From contig NZ_JIAG01000010.1 of the NCBI RefSeq assembly GCF_000688395.1, forward strand, positions 62,001-126,000: a DNA stretch of 64,000 bases, read 5' to 3'. A program made the translations under genes and the position numbers. Source of the stretch: Haematomicrobium sanguinis DSM 21259. Lineage in GTDB: Bacteria > Actinomycetota > Actinomycetes > Actinomycetales > Micrococcaceae. Numbering within the stretch: the stretch's first letter is position 1; each line of letters starts with the position of its first letter. Of the stretch, positions 24,712 to 33,038 are shown one piece after another. Under the pieces are notes generated by a model. That model had not been told where the DNA came from. It searched no databases and saw nothing but the letters and a program-made list of their open reading frames with translations.

Positions 24712-25317
24712 ATGGGAAAGACAGGCATGGATGCGATGCCACCGGCTTACGCCGAACTGCTGTGCGCCTTCGCGAACACGCTCGACGTCGATGTCGACGC
24801 CGACATCCCAGAAGCACTCCTTGACGCTACGGCGTTGACGAATTGGCTACGCGAGCGTGACCTGCTCGACGGCAGCCAAGGGGCAGATGAACACGACCTC
24901 GTGCTCGCCATCACCCTCCGCTCCGGATTACGTGACGCGATGACACTTCACCACGAGCGCAACGACACCTCGCCCGTCCCCGAGTTGAATGCCGTGACTG
25001 CCGACCTCCCGCTCCAGCTCGTTTTTGACGGTACCCGTCCCCGGCTTGCCCCAGCACTGGGCGGCGTTCGGGGCGCACTCACCCGGCTCTTGATCGCGAT
25101 CACCGATGCTCAAGCAAAGGGCACCTGGGCGCGCTTAAAACTTTGCGCTGCAGATGACTGCCTATTGGCGTTCTACGACGCCTCGAAGAACCGATCACGA
25201 CACTGGTGCTCGATGAGCGAGTGCGGCAACCGACAGAAAACCCGCACCTACCGCGCTCGACAGCGACGACGCCCGTCTCTTGAACAACCAACCGGTCAGG
25301 GTGCCGATGAACTTTGA
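24712..25317 (+). CDS. CGNR zinc-finger (ABATE-type) regulator
   Basis: Product of 201 residues. The N-terminal part is a helical stress-response (ABATE) domain; the C-terminal part is the CGNR zinc ribbon: '[20 protein letters not shown]' followed by '[19 protein letters not shown]', with four cysteines and the name-giving CGNR. Such proteins are probable transcription factors. ATG 24712 was chosen since the frame runs open far upstream; ATG 24727 is an alternative. The divergent position beside the MFS pump suggests it controls that pump. The 189-bp gap holds TGCAAC/GTTGCA elements (about 24609-24675) that could be its binding sites. Its stop overlaps the TTG start of the NYN gene. Confidence 0.82.
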   Translation: MGKTGMDAMPPAYAELLCAFANTLDVDVDADIPEALLDATALTNWLRERDLLDGSQGADEHDLVLAITLRSGLRDAMTLHHERNDTSPVPELNAVTADLPLQLVFDGTRPRLAPALGGVRGALTRLLIAITDAQAKGTWARLKLCAADDCLLAFYDASKNRSRHWCSMSECGNRQKTRTYRARQRRRPSLEQPTGQGADEL

Positions 25318-26192
25318 GGGTGTTCACTTTCGATGGCCGCCTCGACCTGAGCGGCCAGATGACCATTACGCGGCGCCTTCCTCCTGACGAAGAAGTCTTT
25401 GAGTCGCTTGCTTCACGAGTTAGACCGTTGACCGTAACGTCTGAGCCCGTTTTCTACGTAAAGGTCTTCGACGCGATTGAGCGTGTCATCGGCAATGCGG
25501 ACGTCAATGACGCATTTTGGCCGCGCATACCCGGCCTTCGGGGTGCCTGGGAAGCCTCAAAGATTCAGGGCACACAGGTTCAGGGATACGCGATGCAATC
25601 CGCTCGCTTGGACGGAGCCGAGGCGACCAACATGGTCTCGGACACGCAACTCGCCGCTGCGTGGCTGTATGCCGATCTCGTGCACGCCGATGCTCAAGGG
25701 CCGAAGCAAGAAGCCTTGGCCTTCTCTCTTCGCGAGCGATACGCCGCAGCTGCTCGCGTGTTCTCTGACATGGCTGTTCTGAACGGTAAGCCCGTCATCG
25801 TCCGTTCCCAGTGGCCATTGATGGTGCAAGATGGCGCTGAACAAGACATCCCGGACGCGCGGTTCATGGCATCCGTTGCCCGCCGGGAAGAGAAGGGGTC
25901 AGACGTCAACGTCGCATCCCATCTGCTCATCGATGTCCTCAAGGGCGCTGTGGACGCTGCCGTCGTAATCTCCAACGACAGCGACCTCGCGTACCCCATC
26001 CGTTTTGTGCGAGATATAGTTCCTGTCGGCATAGTCAATCCCACCAAGGGCTACCTCGCAGGGAAATTAGCCGGTGGACACGCTGACGGCGCCGGAAACC
26101 ACTGGTGGTACCAGATGACACCGTGCGACTGGTATTCTCACCAACTCCCAACACTCATTAGTCCTCGCATCACCAAGCCACTAGAGTGGTAG
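25314..26192 (+). CDS. Chimeric protein with C-terminal half of a NYN (PIN-like) nuclease domain
   Basis: Product of 292 residues. Residues about 1-165 form a helical unknown region ('[20 protein letters not shown]', '[20 protein letters not shown]'). Residues about 190-292 match the second half of NYN-domain proteins: '[18 protein letters not shown]', '[18 protein letters not shown]', 'VGIVNPTKG' and the ending '[15 protein letters not shown]'. The first half of a NYN domain (with the 'DGFNLY' aspartate) is absent, so one metal ligand is missing. Start TTG 25314 overlaps the CGNR stop as TTGA; no ATG or GTG option is better. It may be a recombination fusion. RNase activity is doubtful. Confidence 0.65.
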   Translation: MRVFTFDGRLDLSGQMTITRRLPPDEEVFESLASRVRPLTVTSEPVFYVKVFDAIERVIGNADVNDAFWPRIPGLRGAWEASKIQGTQVQGYAMQSARLDGAEATNMVSDTQLAAAWLYADLVHADAQGPKQEALAFSLRERYAAAARVFSDMAVLNGKPVIVRSQWPLMVQDGAEQDIPDARFMASVARREEKGSDVNVASHLLIDVLKGAVDAAVVISNDSDLAYPIRFVRDIVPVGIVNPTKGYLAGKLAGGHADGAGNHWWYQMTPCDWYSHQLPTLISPRITKPLEW

Positions 26193-26227
26193 CTGGAATC
26201 AATGTGATGCTATGCTGGAGTTATACC

Positions 26228-26254
26228 ACCCGATCCCTCTGGGGTCGGGTTTTT
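26228..26254. terminator. Rho-independent terminator after the NYN gene
   Basis: ACCCGA.CCC (26228-26237) pairs with GGGG.TCGGGT (26241-26250) across a TCT loop, followed by TTTTTCT. It closes the second accessory block and lies just before the 3' end of the minus-strand EamA gene. Confidence 0.85.
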
Positions 26255-26271
26255 CTATGTGCAACGCCGGC

Positions 26272-27147
26272 TTAGGCCATCGCATCTGGCGCCGGGTCCA
26301 AGGTTCTCCGCCCACCGCGTTGCGCACCCGCGCCGGCCGCAATGACAATCGCAATTCCGATCAGTTGCCACAGTGTCGGTGCCTGACTCAAAATCAGCAC
26401 TCCCATGAGTACACCAAACGCTGGTTCAACCGACAGCAGTGTCCCGAACGCGGTGTGCGTCATCCGCTTGAGCGCCAACATTTCCAGCCCGAACGCGATC
26501 ACCGGGGTCAACAGTGCAATTCCGGCGGCCGCGAGGATGACCCACCAGGCGGGGTTGCCTCCAAGAACTTGCGGTAGCCCCACGGGGAGAGTCGCCACGG
26601 CCGCTACCGGAATGGTCAGTGCCAGCCCGCTAATCCCGTCAAACCGATCCCCCACATGCTGGGTCAACAGGTTGTAACTACCCCAACACATGCCGGCCAG
26701 CACCGCAAAGATCACCCCGAGCGCATCGATCTCGCCGTGCCACGGTTCGGTCAAGAGAATCACACCGAGGAGAGCAAGCGGCGGCCACACCAGCGCCTTC
26801 CGGTTCTTGCTCGTGAATCCGGCAACGGTTAGCGGCCCGAGAAACTCAATCGCCACCGCCGTGCCAAGCGGAATGCGGTCGATGGCCGCCAGAAAGAACA
26901 CCGTCATGAACCCGGTGACGGTTCCCAGTGCAATCAGCGCCGGAACATCCTTGCGCCGAATCGCTCGCAGAGAAGGACGCACCAGCAGAAAAAGAAATAC
27001 TGCGCCGAGGCACATGCGCACCCATGCGGTACCCGCGGGCCCGATCTGCTCGATGATTCCTACCGAGAGCGCATTGGAAATCTGCACGGCAAGCATCGCC
27101 GCAATGGCAAGCGACCACGGCGGAATCGCCCCGCTTCGATTCACCAC
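26272..27147 (-). CDS. EamA/DMT family permease (RhtA-like)
   Basis: Ten-helix drug/metabolite transporter of about 291 residues. Two EamA repeats are visible, the second starting near 'DALGVIFAVLAGMCWGSYNL' and ending 'LWQLIGIAIVIAAGAGAQRG'. It is similar to the RhtA group, which export threonine, homoserine and related amino acids; substrate is not proven. GGAGG precedes a run of three GTG codons (27150, 27147, 27144), and 27147 has the best spacing; the frame can extend to 27177. It stands alone, divergent from the VOC gene. Confidence 0.83.
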   Translation of the reverse strand: MVNRSGAIPPWSLAIAAMLAVQISNALSVGIIEQIGPAGTAWVRMCLGAVFLFLLVRPSLRAIRRKDVPALIALGTVTGFMTVFFLAAIDRIPLGTAVAIEFLGPLTVAGFTSKNRKALVWPPLALLGVILLTEPWHGEIDALGVIFAVLAGMCWGSYNLLTQHVGDRFDGISGLALTIPVAAVATLPVGLPQVLGGNPAWWVILAAAGIALLTPVIAFGLEMLALKRMTHTAFGTLLSVEPAFGVLMGVLILSQAPTLWQLIGIAIVIAAGAGAQRGGRRTLDPAPDAMA

Positions 27148-27248
27148 CACAGCCCTCCGATCACACAACACACACAAGCATCACTACCCACTGAATCCAC
27201 AGAGCAAAGTGTATGCACAAACCATTGCGCCAAGCGCACCACCGGGCA

Positions 27249-27254
27249 TAGGCT
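27249..27254 (+). promoter_or_regulatory. -10-like hexamer of the VOC gene (leaderless start)
   Basis: TAGGCT is 7 nt before the ATG at 27262, with TTGCGC 18 bp upstream (27225-27230) as a possible -35. No ribosome site is visible. Confidence 0.45.
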
Positions 27255-27261
27255 CAAGCCC

Positions 27262-27672
27262 ATGAGCGCACCCCAGGTCTATCTCACCTTTCCGGGCAAT
27301 GCCCGCGAAGCCCTCAACTACTACCAGAGCATCTTCGGCGGTGAGCTCAAACTCTTCACCTTGGAGGAGTTCAACCGCACCGATGGACCGGCCACCGCGA
27401 TCGCACACGGCGAGCTGCGTGGGCCGGTTCCCCTCGCCGGATCCGACGCCACCGGGGCGGACCGGCCCGTGCAGATGATCGGCATCATGTTTTCGCTCCT
27501 CGGCACCTCCGACCCCGCAACTCTCCACCGATGGTTTGACCAGCTCGCCGACGGCGGCACCGTGAATGACCCTTTGGCAGAAAAACCCTGGGGCGCCAGC
27601 GATGGCCAAGTCACCGACAAGTACGGCCTGCGCTGGCTCATCGGCTACGAACACCACGACACCACTCCATAG
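27262..27672 (+). CDS. VOC family protein (PhnB-like)
   Basis: Product of 136 residues with the paired beta-alpha-beta units of the vicinal oxygen chelate fold: 'YLTFPGNAREALNYYQSIFG' at the start, 'MIGIMFSLLGTSDPATLHRW' in the middle and 'WGASDGQVTDKYGLRWLIGY' at the end. This is the PhnB/DUF899-like text seen in many small cytoplasmic VOC proteins of unknown substrate. The 226-bp region downstream contains the tasA-like promoter and its hairpin. Confidence 0.85.
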   Translation: MSAPQVYLTFPGNAREALNYYQSIFGGELKLFTLEEFNRTDGPATAIAHGELRGPVPLAGSDATGADRPVQMIGIMFSLLGTSDPATLHRWFDQLADGGTVNDPLAEKPWGASDGQVTDKYGLRWLIGYEHHDTTP

Positions 27673-27833
27673 GCATCCCACACGGCCTGACGCCTTGGTA
27701 CGCCGCCCACATGCTCGCGCCACCCCCGGCAGATCCCCGGCAGATCCCCGATATGGCGCGGAAAACCCCCACGTAGGTGGTACTACTCAACATCGCGATT
27801 TTCGCTTTACTTAGGGTACTAACAGCGTGCACA

Positions 27834-27867
27834 GTGGAAGTGTCAGCAATCTCTGACCTACTTCCAC
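27834..27867 (+). promoter_or_regulatory. Stable hairpin in the leader of the TasA-like gene
   Basis: GTGGAAGT (27834-27841) pairs with ACTTCCAC (27860-27867), and inside it GTCAG pairs with CTGAC around CAATCT. The stem ends 31 bp before the ATG at 27899 and precedes the ribosome site (TAGGAGTA). It has no T-run, so it is more likely an mRNA stabiliser, protein-binding site or operator than a terminator. Confidence 0.6.
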
Positions 27868-27898
27868 ACCACAGAATCTTCACCATAGGAGTACCCCC

Positions 27899-28465
27899 AT
27901 GCCCGTTTCCGCACGCACAACCCGCATCGCGAAACTCGCTGTCATCCCCGCCGCCCTCGCCGTATCCGGCCTGATTGTGGCAACCAGTTCCTACTCGGCG
28001 TTCAGCGCCACCACCGATAACGCCGGAAACTCCTGGGCAACAGGCACCGTCGCGCTGACCGACGATGACAAGGGCGCCGCCCTCTTCGAGGCCACCAACC
28101 TGAAGCCCGGCGCCACCGGAACCAAGTGCATCACCGTCACCTCCAAGGGTTCACTCCCCGCGGATGTGCGTCTGTACGCTCAAGACTCCACCACCACAAA
28201 GGCGCTCAACCAGTACATCAACGTCACCGTCGCCGAATCGGCAACGTGTGACGCCACCAATAAGCAGAACATCTTCAACGGCACCTTGGAGAACTTTGGC
28301 ACCAAGTCCACCTTCGCTGCCGGTAACGGCGCCTGGGCAACCGCCGGCACCCCGGACGAGTCCCGCGCCTACACCATCAGCTACACGCTGGACAACGCAA
28401 CACCGGACACCGCGCAGGGCGGAACCGCGGGAGTGAAATTCGTCTGGGAAGCACAAAACAAGTAA
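27899..28465 (+). CDS. TasA/camelysin-like secreted protein (SipW-type substrate)
   Basis: Product of 188 residues. A basic N-terminus and hydrophobic stretch ('LAVIPAALAVSGLIVATSSY') lead to 'SAFSATTDNAGNSWATGTVA', the text of SipW-dependent signal peptides, in which the cut lies after the Ser-Ala-Phe-Ser-Ala region. The mature part is a beta-rich domain with two cysteines ('TKCITVTSKG', 'SATCDATNKQN'), like TasA/CalY biofilm and spore-coat fibre proteins. The next gene encodes a matching signal peptidase. It is probably secreted and assembled on the surface. Confidence 0.85.
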   Translation: MPVSARTTRIAKLAVIPAALAVSGLIVATSSYSAFSATTDNAGNSWATGTVALTDDDKGAALFEATNLKPGATGTKCITVTSKGSLPADVRLYAQDSTTTKALNQYINVTVAESATCDATNKQNIFNGTLENFGTKSTFAAGNGAWATAGTPDESRAYTISYTLDNATPDTAQGGTAGVKFVWEAQNK

Positions 28466-28538
28466 CACCGGGCACCCCGCGCCTCCCACACGCTCTAGCG
28501 TGCTCCGCACATCCGCAGCCATCTCAAGGAGCCGAGCC

Positions 28539-29876
28539 ATGAACGATCACACCCAAACTCAAGACCTCAGCGTCCCACAGTTCAGTGTCATGATCCTGGC
28601 TCGGCTCCTTTTGGCAATTCTCTTCGGGCTCGTGTTTTGGGCCATCGCTCCGCTCGCCCTCGGCTGGACCCCCACCACAGTGTCCTCAGGATCCATGGAA
28701 CCGGCGATCAGCACCGGCGACGTGGTTTTGACCATGCCCATCGACGCGAATAAAACCTCGGCCGGACAAGTCGCGCTCGTCAACGACCCCGATAAGCCCG
28801 GCACCCTCCGTCTGCACCGCATCCTTGAACGCAATGCCGACGGCACCCTCACCCTCAAGGGGGACGCGAACCGACAAGCAGATTCCACGCCCATCCAACC
28901 AGACGCGCTCAAGGGCATCGGCATGATCCGAGTTCCCTGGATTGGCGCTCCGGGACTCCTGGCCGCCACCGGCAACCCACTCCCGCTCATCGCGGCGCTC
29001 GTCGGCGTCGGGGCGCTCGTGCTCCTTGCCCAGCAGCGCACGCTCGAGCGCACCGCGCTCTCTGCGGCGAGCGCCACGGCCGTCGCGTCGATCGTCATAG
29101 TGGCGCTGGGCGCCTCCTCGCTCTCCGTGCCCCTCGCCTCTGCCAACTTCACGTCCCAGGTGAGCAAACCCGCTAACTTTAGTTCCGCCGTCGTACGTAC
29201 TTACAAGGATGTGGTGCTGGCGGACAAGCCGTTGGTCTTTTACCGCGGCCAATCCGCCGACCCCGCCGCCGACGCGAGCGGAAACAACTCGCAATCGCTC
29301 AACCGCGGCGTGACCATTGACCCGACCGCCGGCCGCATTGGCAAGGGCGCGTTGAAATTTTCCAATTACCGGGCCGGCATGACGCTGTTGCCGTCCATTC
29401 CCGATCCCGGGCCCCGCGAGTTCAGCCTCGAATTCTGGTTCCGCGCCTCGGTGGGCGGGCAAGGGGCGCGTTTCATCGGGTTCGGCTCCGAACGCGAGAA
29501 CCCGGCGTACTACTATGACCGCAACGTGTACATGAACCGGTCCGGAAACATCCTCTTTGGCATCGGCCCGTGGGGGCCAAACCTGCTCAAGACCCCCGGC
29601 CGGTATGACGATGGGCAGTGGCACCACGTGATTGCCACCCGCAGCGCGCAGGGCATGATGCTCATGGTCGACGGGCAAGTCGTCTCCTCAAAGACCGGCG
29701 GCGACATCCAAACGTACACCGGGTATTGGCGGATCGGTTGGGACCGGCTGGACGGCTGGCCGGAAGACCCGCAAACCAATGCCTTCCCCGGGTTCATGGA
29801 TGACATTGCCATCTACAACCGCGTCCTGACCCCGCAAGACGCCCTCAACCACTACAAGGCAGGGCAAGAGGGCTGA
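28539..29876 (+). CDS. sipW: ER-type signal peptidase I (SipW) fused to a LamG domain
   Basis: Product of 445 residues. Helix 1 (about residues 18-40) is followed by 'TVSSGSMEPAISTGD' with catalytic Ser52, and 'LRLHRIL' with His93 in place of the Lys of ordinary bacterial enzymes, so it is the Ser-His (ER/archaeal/SipW) class. Helices follow near 150-170 and 185-205. Residues about 230-445 form an extracellular LamG/ConA-like jelly roll ('FSLEFWFRAS', 'DDGQWHHVIATRS', 'GFMDDIAIYNRVLTPQDALN'). AAGGAG precedes ATG 28539. It lies 73 bp behind its likely substrate, the TasA-like gene. A peptidase carrying its own lectin-like domain is unusual. Confidence 0.88.
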   Translation: MNDHTQTQDLSVPQFSVMILARLLLAILFGLVFWAIAPLALGWTPTTVSSGSMEPAISTGDVVLTMPIDANKTSAGQVALVNDPDKPGTLRLHRILERNADGTLTLKGDANRQADSTPIQPDALKGIGMIRVPWIGAPGLLAATGNPLPLIAALVGVGALVLLAQQRTLERTALSAASATAVASIVIVALGASSLSVPLASANFTSQVSKPANFSSAVVRTYKDVVLADKPLVFYRGQSADPAADASGNNSQSLNRGVTIDPTAGRIGKGALKFSNYRAGMTLLPSIPDPGPREFSLEFWFRASVGGQGARFIGFGSERENPAYYYDRNVYMNRSGNILFGIGPWGPNLLKTPGRYDDGQWHHVIATRSAQGMMLMVDGQVVSSKTGGDIQTYTGYWRIGWDRLDGWPEDPQTNAFPGFMDDIAIYNRVLTPQDALNHYKAGQEG

Positions 29877-29925
29877 GCAAGTAGGGTGGGAAAGTAACAA
29901 TTTCTACCACCGTTAAGGACGCTCA

Positions 29926-30522
29926 GTGACCGTTTTTCCCATCCGCATTCAAGGCGACCCGGTGCTGCATCAGCGCGCCACGGCGGTGGAGACGATCGAT
30001 GAGGAGATTCGCCGCCTCGTCGCCGACATGTTTGAAACCATGGACGTTGCCAACGGGGTGGGGCTGGCCGCCCCGCAGATCGGGGTGGGCAAGCGGATTT
30101 TTGTCTATGACATGGAAAACCACGACGGCGTTGCTCACCGTGGTGCCATCATCAACCCTTTGTTGACGCTCGGCAAAATTCCCGGCTCCGCCCCCGACCC
30201 CGATGAGGAGAGCGAAGGGTGCCTGTCCGTTCCCGGCGAGAACTTCCCGCTCAAGCGCGCCGACTGGGTGCGAGTGCAGGGAGTCGACGAGAACGGTGAG
30301 CCGGTCGATTTCGAGGCAACCGGGTGGTTCGCGCGGTGTATGCAACACGAGTACGACCACCTCGACGGGAAACTCTATGTGGACCGTCTCAACGATCGGT
30401 ACGCGCGCCGGGCTCGCCGGGCCGCAAAGAGGGCCGGCTGGGGCGTCCCAGGCTTGACCTGGATGCCAGGGGTGGACCCGGATCCGTTTGGGCACGACGC
30501 CGTCGAGGAAGAAGGACTCTAA
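29926..30522 (+). CDS. def: Peptide deformylase
   Basis: Cytosolic metalloenzyme of 198 residues that removes the formyl group from nascent proteins at the ribosome. The three motifs are intact: 'GVGLAAPQIGV' (about residue 45), 'EGCLSVPGENF' (metal-binding Cys) and 'CMQHEYDHLDG' (two His and the catalytic Glu). A C-terminal Arg/Ala-rich extension of about 40 residues is usual in actinobacterial Def. GTG 29926 start with AAGGAC upstream. The TAA overlaps the next ATG by one base. Confidence 0.95.
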   Translation: MTVFPIRIQGDPVLHQRATAVETIDEEIRRLVADMFETMDVANGVGLAAPQIGVGKRIFVYDMENHDGVAHRGAIINPLLTLGKIPGSAPDPDEESEGCLSVPGENFPLKRADWVRVQGVDENGEPVDFEATGWFARCMQHEYDHLDGKLYVDRLNDRYARRARRAAKRAGWGVPGLTWMPGVDPDPFGHDAVEEEGL

Positions 30523-31376
30523 TGCCTGCCGGGGTTGCACCGGACAACGGTTCCTGGCCGATTGAACGCCTCGTTGAGTGGGCGGGGATCCTCGAGACGG
30601 ATCTCCGGGACGTGTGCGATCTGCTCGAGCGGATGCCGCCGGAGGCGCTCACTGAACAATTGGCGCATTTGCACTCGATTGTGGGCCGCCCGGGCTACCA
30701 CGCCATTGACCACGACCAAGACGAAATGTCCTGGATTGCCGCACTGATCTGGTTCATTCCCGAGCAAGCGCAGTGGTATGCCGAGCACGGGGTAAGCGAG
30801 GAGATTGGCCGAGCGAGCATCGCCGACATTGGGCGGCACATCGGCTTATCGCGCCGGACTCTTGGCGTGTTCGGGTGTGAAACGTGGTGGTGGCTGTTGC
30901 AACAAGCCAGTTGCTCGCTGTTTCAGCTGGGCCGGCTGCAGTTTCAAATCCAAGAGCACGACCACACACTCCCGGTAGGCGCAGATCAACAATTCGACCT
31001 CGGAATCCATATTCCCGAGTCGGGACCCATGACGCCTGGAGCCGTGGACGCATCCCTGGCCAAAGCGCGGCCGTTTTTCCGGCGAGTCTATGGCGCCGAC
31101 GTGGACTGGGGTGTGTGCGCATCCTGGTTGCTGGATCCCTACCTGGTACAGACTCTGCCTGAGAGCAGCAACATTGTGAGCTTTGCCGAGCGATTCACCC
31201 TGTGGGGCACGCCCCAGGACTCTCAGGACTCAGCCCTCTACTTCACGTTCCGCACTCACGACGTGAGGCGCGTCCCCACGCTCCCACGCGAACGCTCAAT
31301 TCAGCGCGTTGTGCTGGAGCGCATCGAGGCGGGTGGCATCTGGCAGACCGCGTCCGGTTACCTCCCGCTCCCCTAA
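30522..31376 (+). CDS. GNAT-like acyltransferase domain protein
   Basis: Product of 284 residues, translationally coupled to def (TAATG). The N-terminal helical half is followed by a region with 'WWLLQQASCSLFQLGRLQFQ', 'DLGIHIPESGPMTPGAVDAS' and 'CASWLLDPYLVQTLPESSNI', matching proteins annotated as acyltransferase domain-containing (NAT_N plus GNAT_C). Acyl donor and acceptor are unknown. Its position directly after def hints at a protein N-terminus or ribosome-linked role, but this is conjecture. The long palindrome at 31393-31452 begins 16 bp after the stop. Confidence 0.72.
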   Translation: MPAGVAPDNGSWPIERLVEWAGILETDLRDVCDLLERMPPEALTEQLAHLHSIVGRPGYHAIDHDQDEMSWIAALIWFIPEQAQWYAEHGVSEEIGRASIADIGRHIGLSRRTLGVFGCETWWWLLQQASCSLFQLGRLQFQIQEHDHTLPVGADQQFDLGIHIPESGPMTPGAVDASLAKARPFFRRVYGADVDWGVCASWLLDPYLVQTLPESSNIVSFAERFTLWGTPQDSQDSALYFTFRTHDVRRVPTLPRERSIQRVVLERIEAGGIWQTASGYLPLP

Positions 31377-31392
31377 CCCCGTCCCCCTCCCG

Positions 31393-31452
31393 TCTATGTA
31401 GCGCGACACGCCGAGAAAACCCCGGTTTTCTCGGCGTGTCGCGCTACATAGA
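31393..31452. repeat. Perfect 29-bp-arm palindrome
   Basis: Positions 31393-31421 and 31424-31452 are exact reverse complements with only two bases between them. The arm contains GCGACACGCCG, which is also present in the tesB-flanking repeats (8316-8326 and its mirror). The site lies between convergent genes. There is no T-run on either side, so this is an exceptionally long hairpin rather than a standard terminator. Confidence 0.9.
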
Positions 31453-31462
31453 TGAGAAGAGG

Positions 31463-31645
31463 TTAGTTGATTGAGCGGTCCTTCGTGACGCGGTCAACGT
31501 CTTCTTGGGCGGTCTGCGCGAGCCGCTCTAACTCGTCAATGCGCTCTTGCGGTTCACCGAACTTCTTCGCCTCGTCCACCAGGCGGCGCGCTTCGCGCAG
31601 ATTCTTCTCGGCCATTTCCAAGGGATTCAAATTTTCCATGCTCAT
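31463..31645 (-). CDS. Small coiled-coil hypothetical protein
   Basis: A 60-residue protein, mostly charged helix ('AEKNLREARRLVDEAKKFG', 'RIDELERLAQTAQEDVDRVT'), with a heptad-like pattern of Leu/Val/Ala. No membrane segment or known motif is seen. AAAGGTGG lies about 12 nt before the ATG at 31645; a second ATG is at 31639. Such short proteins are easily missed; coding potential is good (high-GC third positions, RBS). Role unknown. Confidence 0.6.
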   Translation of the reverse strand: MSMENLNPLEMAEKNLREARRLVDEAKKFGEPQERIDELERLAQTAQEDVDRVTKDRSIN

Positions 31646-31785
31646 GTGTTTATCTTGCCACCTTTGCGTGGGTGCCCTTGCCTTTAGGTGTTAGCACCCA
31701 GAACTGTCTGCGCGGAGGGCCCGAAACTGGTTCACTTATATCAGCGGCCCGTTACGGGATTCTGCGGATGAGTCCTGGTCGCATC

Positions 31786-31836
31786 AAAACCCCGGCACAC
31801 AGTCCCCCCATTTATTGAGTGCCGGGGTTTTTCTCT
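31786..31836. terminator. Bidirectional terminator at the end of the histidine kinase gene
   Basis: AAAACCCCGGCA (31786-31797) pairs with TGCCGGGGTTTT (31820-31831). A T-run on both outer sides makes it usable from both strands. The stop codon of the kinase gene lies in the loop. The stretch 31650-31785 shows nothing further. Confidence 0.85.
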
Positions 31837-33035
31837 GCCTGAATCGGCATCTCCAAGACAAAACGGGTGCCGCCGCCGGCCCGCGGCTCCAACCGAAACT
31901 TCCCGCCGCGCCGCTGCAATCCCAGTTGCAACCGAGCAAGACCGCGGAAATTGGGGTCGTGAGTAACCAATCCTTTCCCGTTGTCCTCCAAACACACGGT
32001 CAACACCTGCCGTCCAGTACCGGCTGAGGCAAAGGCAATCGTGACACTTAGGGCTGTCGCCCTGCCGTGCTTGAGCGCGTTGGTCAGCGCCTCCTGGAAG
32101 AGGCTAAACGCCAGCAGCGCTTCTTCGTCGGTGAGCGCGGGATTGTCGAGATCGCTCAGACGCTCGGCCGGGTCATTGACGGCAACATTTACCGAGATGG
32201 ACATGGGAAGCTGGCGCAGTTGGGCCCTGATGGCGGTGACAATGCCCATATCTAAGCCCACCGGGTAGAGCGCGGCGCTGACTTGGCGCACCTCGCGTTC
32301 ACGAATTTCCTCGATACGCATCTCCAGCTGCTCCAAGCCCTCATCCGCGGTCGAAATATCACCGTTGCGTAGCCGCTCCCGGATTCCGCGCACCGCAGCC
32401 TGGGCAAACACGAGGTGCTGTTGCAACGAGGAGTGTAACCGGTGCGAAATTTCGCGCCGCACCTGCAGCTCCCCACGCTCCACCGCCTGCAACGCCCGCT
32501 CGGTTTCCAGCGCTTCACGCACCAGTTCCCGATCCTTGTCACGCGCTTTGCGGGCCGTGCGGGTCAAGATCAGGACGAAAATGACCGAGGTAAAGGCCGC
32601 AATAAAGGAGGTGAACGTATCCACGTAGAGTCGATCCGCATCCGGACGGGTACTCCCGCCATTCAGGTCAATCAACATGAAGCGAAACGCAGCGCCGCTC
32701 AACGCCAACACCAGTAGCGAGAAAAACAGATCCCAGCCGCGACGCTGGGAAAGATCGCTGAGCGCAATCACCAGCAGATAGAGGACGCAACCACCCACAT
32801 TAATGAGCATCAGTCCGGGGACGCGATTGCCGTCCGGCCACAGGTCAAAGCTGTAGGACACATCCGCCATACACCCTTGCGCACGCGGACACGATGCCGC
32901 CGAGACCACATAGGTGAGCCCAATGACCATCAGGATAATGCCGGAAAAGACGAGCATCCGCAGCCGGTCTTCGCGAATATCGCGGGCCCTCAGCTCCTTG
33001 AGATTGTCACTGGCGAAGTTGAGATTACTGGCCAT
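31812..33035 (-). CDS. NarL-type sensor histidine kinase
   Basis: Product of 407 residues. Four to five membrane helices (about residues 27-150) enclose a short external loop with two cysteines ('AASCPRAQGCMADVSY'). A coiled linker leads to a HisKA_3 region 'REISHRLHSSLQQHLVFAQA', in which the phospho-accepting His is followed by Ser instead of the usual Asp/Glu. The ATPase domain has an N box 'FQEALTNALKHGRA' and G boxes 'LEDNGKG' and 'RRGGKFRLEPRAGGGT'. It follows the response regulator gene by 3 bp and is presumably its partner. The stimulus is unknown. The missing acidic neighbour may lower or alter kinase or phosphatase activity. Confidence 0.85.
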   Translation of the reverse strand: MASNLNFASDNLKELRARDIREDRLRMLVFSGIILMVIGLTYVVSAASCPRAQGCMADVSYSFDLWPDGNRVPGLMLINVGGCVLYLLVIALSDLSQRRGWDLFFSLLVLALSGAAFRFMLIDLNGGSTRPDADRLYVDTFTSFIAAFTSVIFVLILTRTARKARDKDRELVREALETERALQAVERGELQVRREISHRLHSSLQQHLVFAQAAVRGIRERLRNGDISTADEGLEQLEMRIEEIREREVRQVSAALYPVGLDMGIVTAIRAQLRQLPMSISVNVAVNDPAERLSDLDNPALTDEEALLAFSLFQEALTNALKHGRATALSVTIAFASAGTGRQVLTVCLEDNGKGLVTHDPNFRGLARLQLGLQRRGGKFRLEPRAGGGTRFVLEMPIQAEKNPGTQ

Positions 33036-33038
33036 CTC

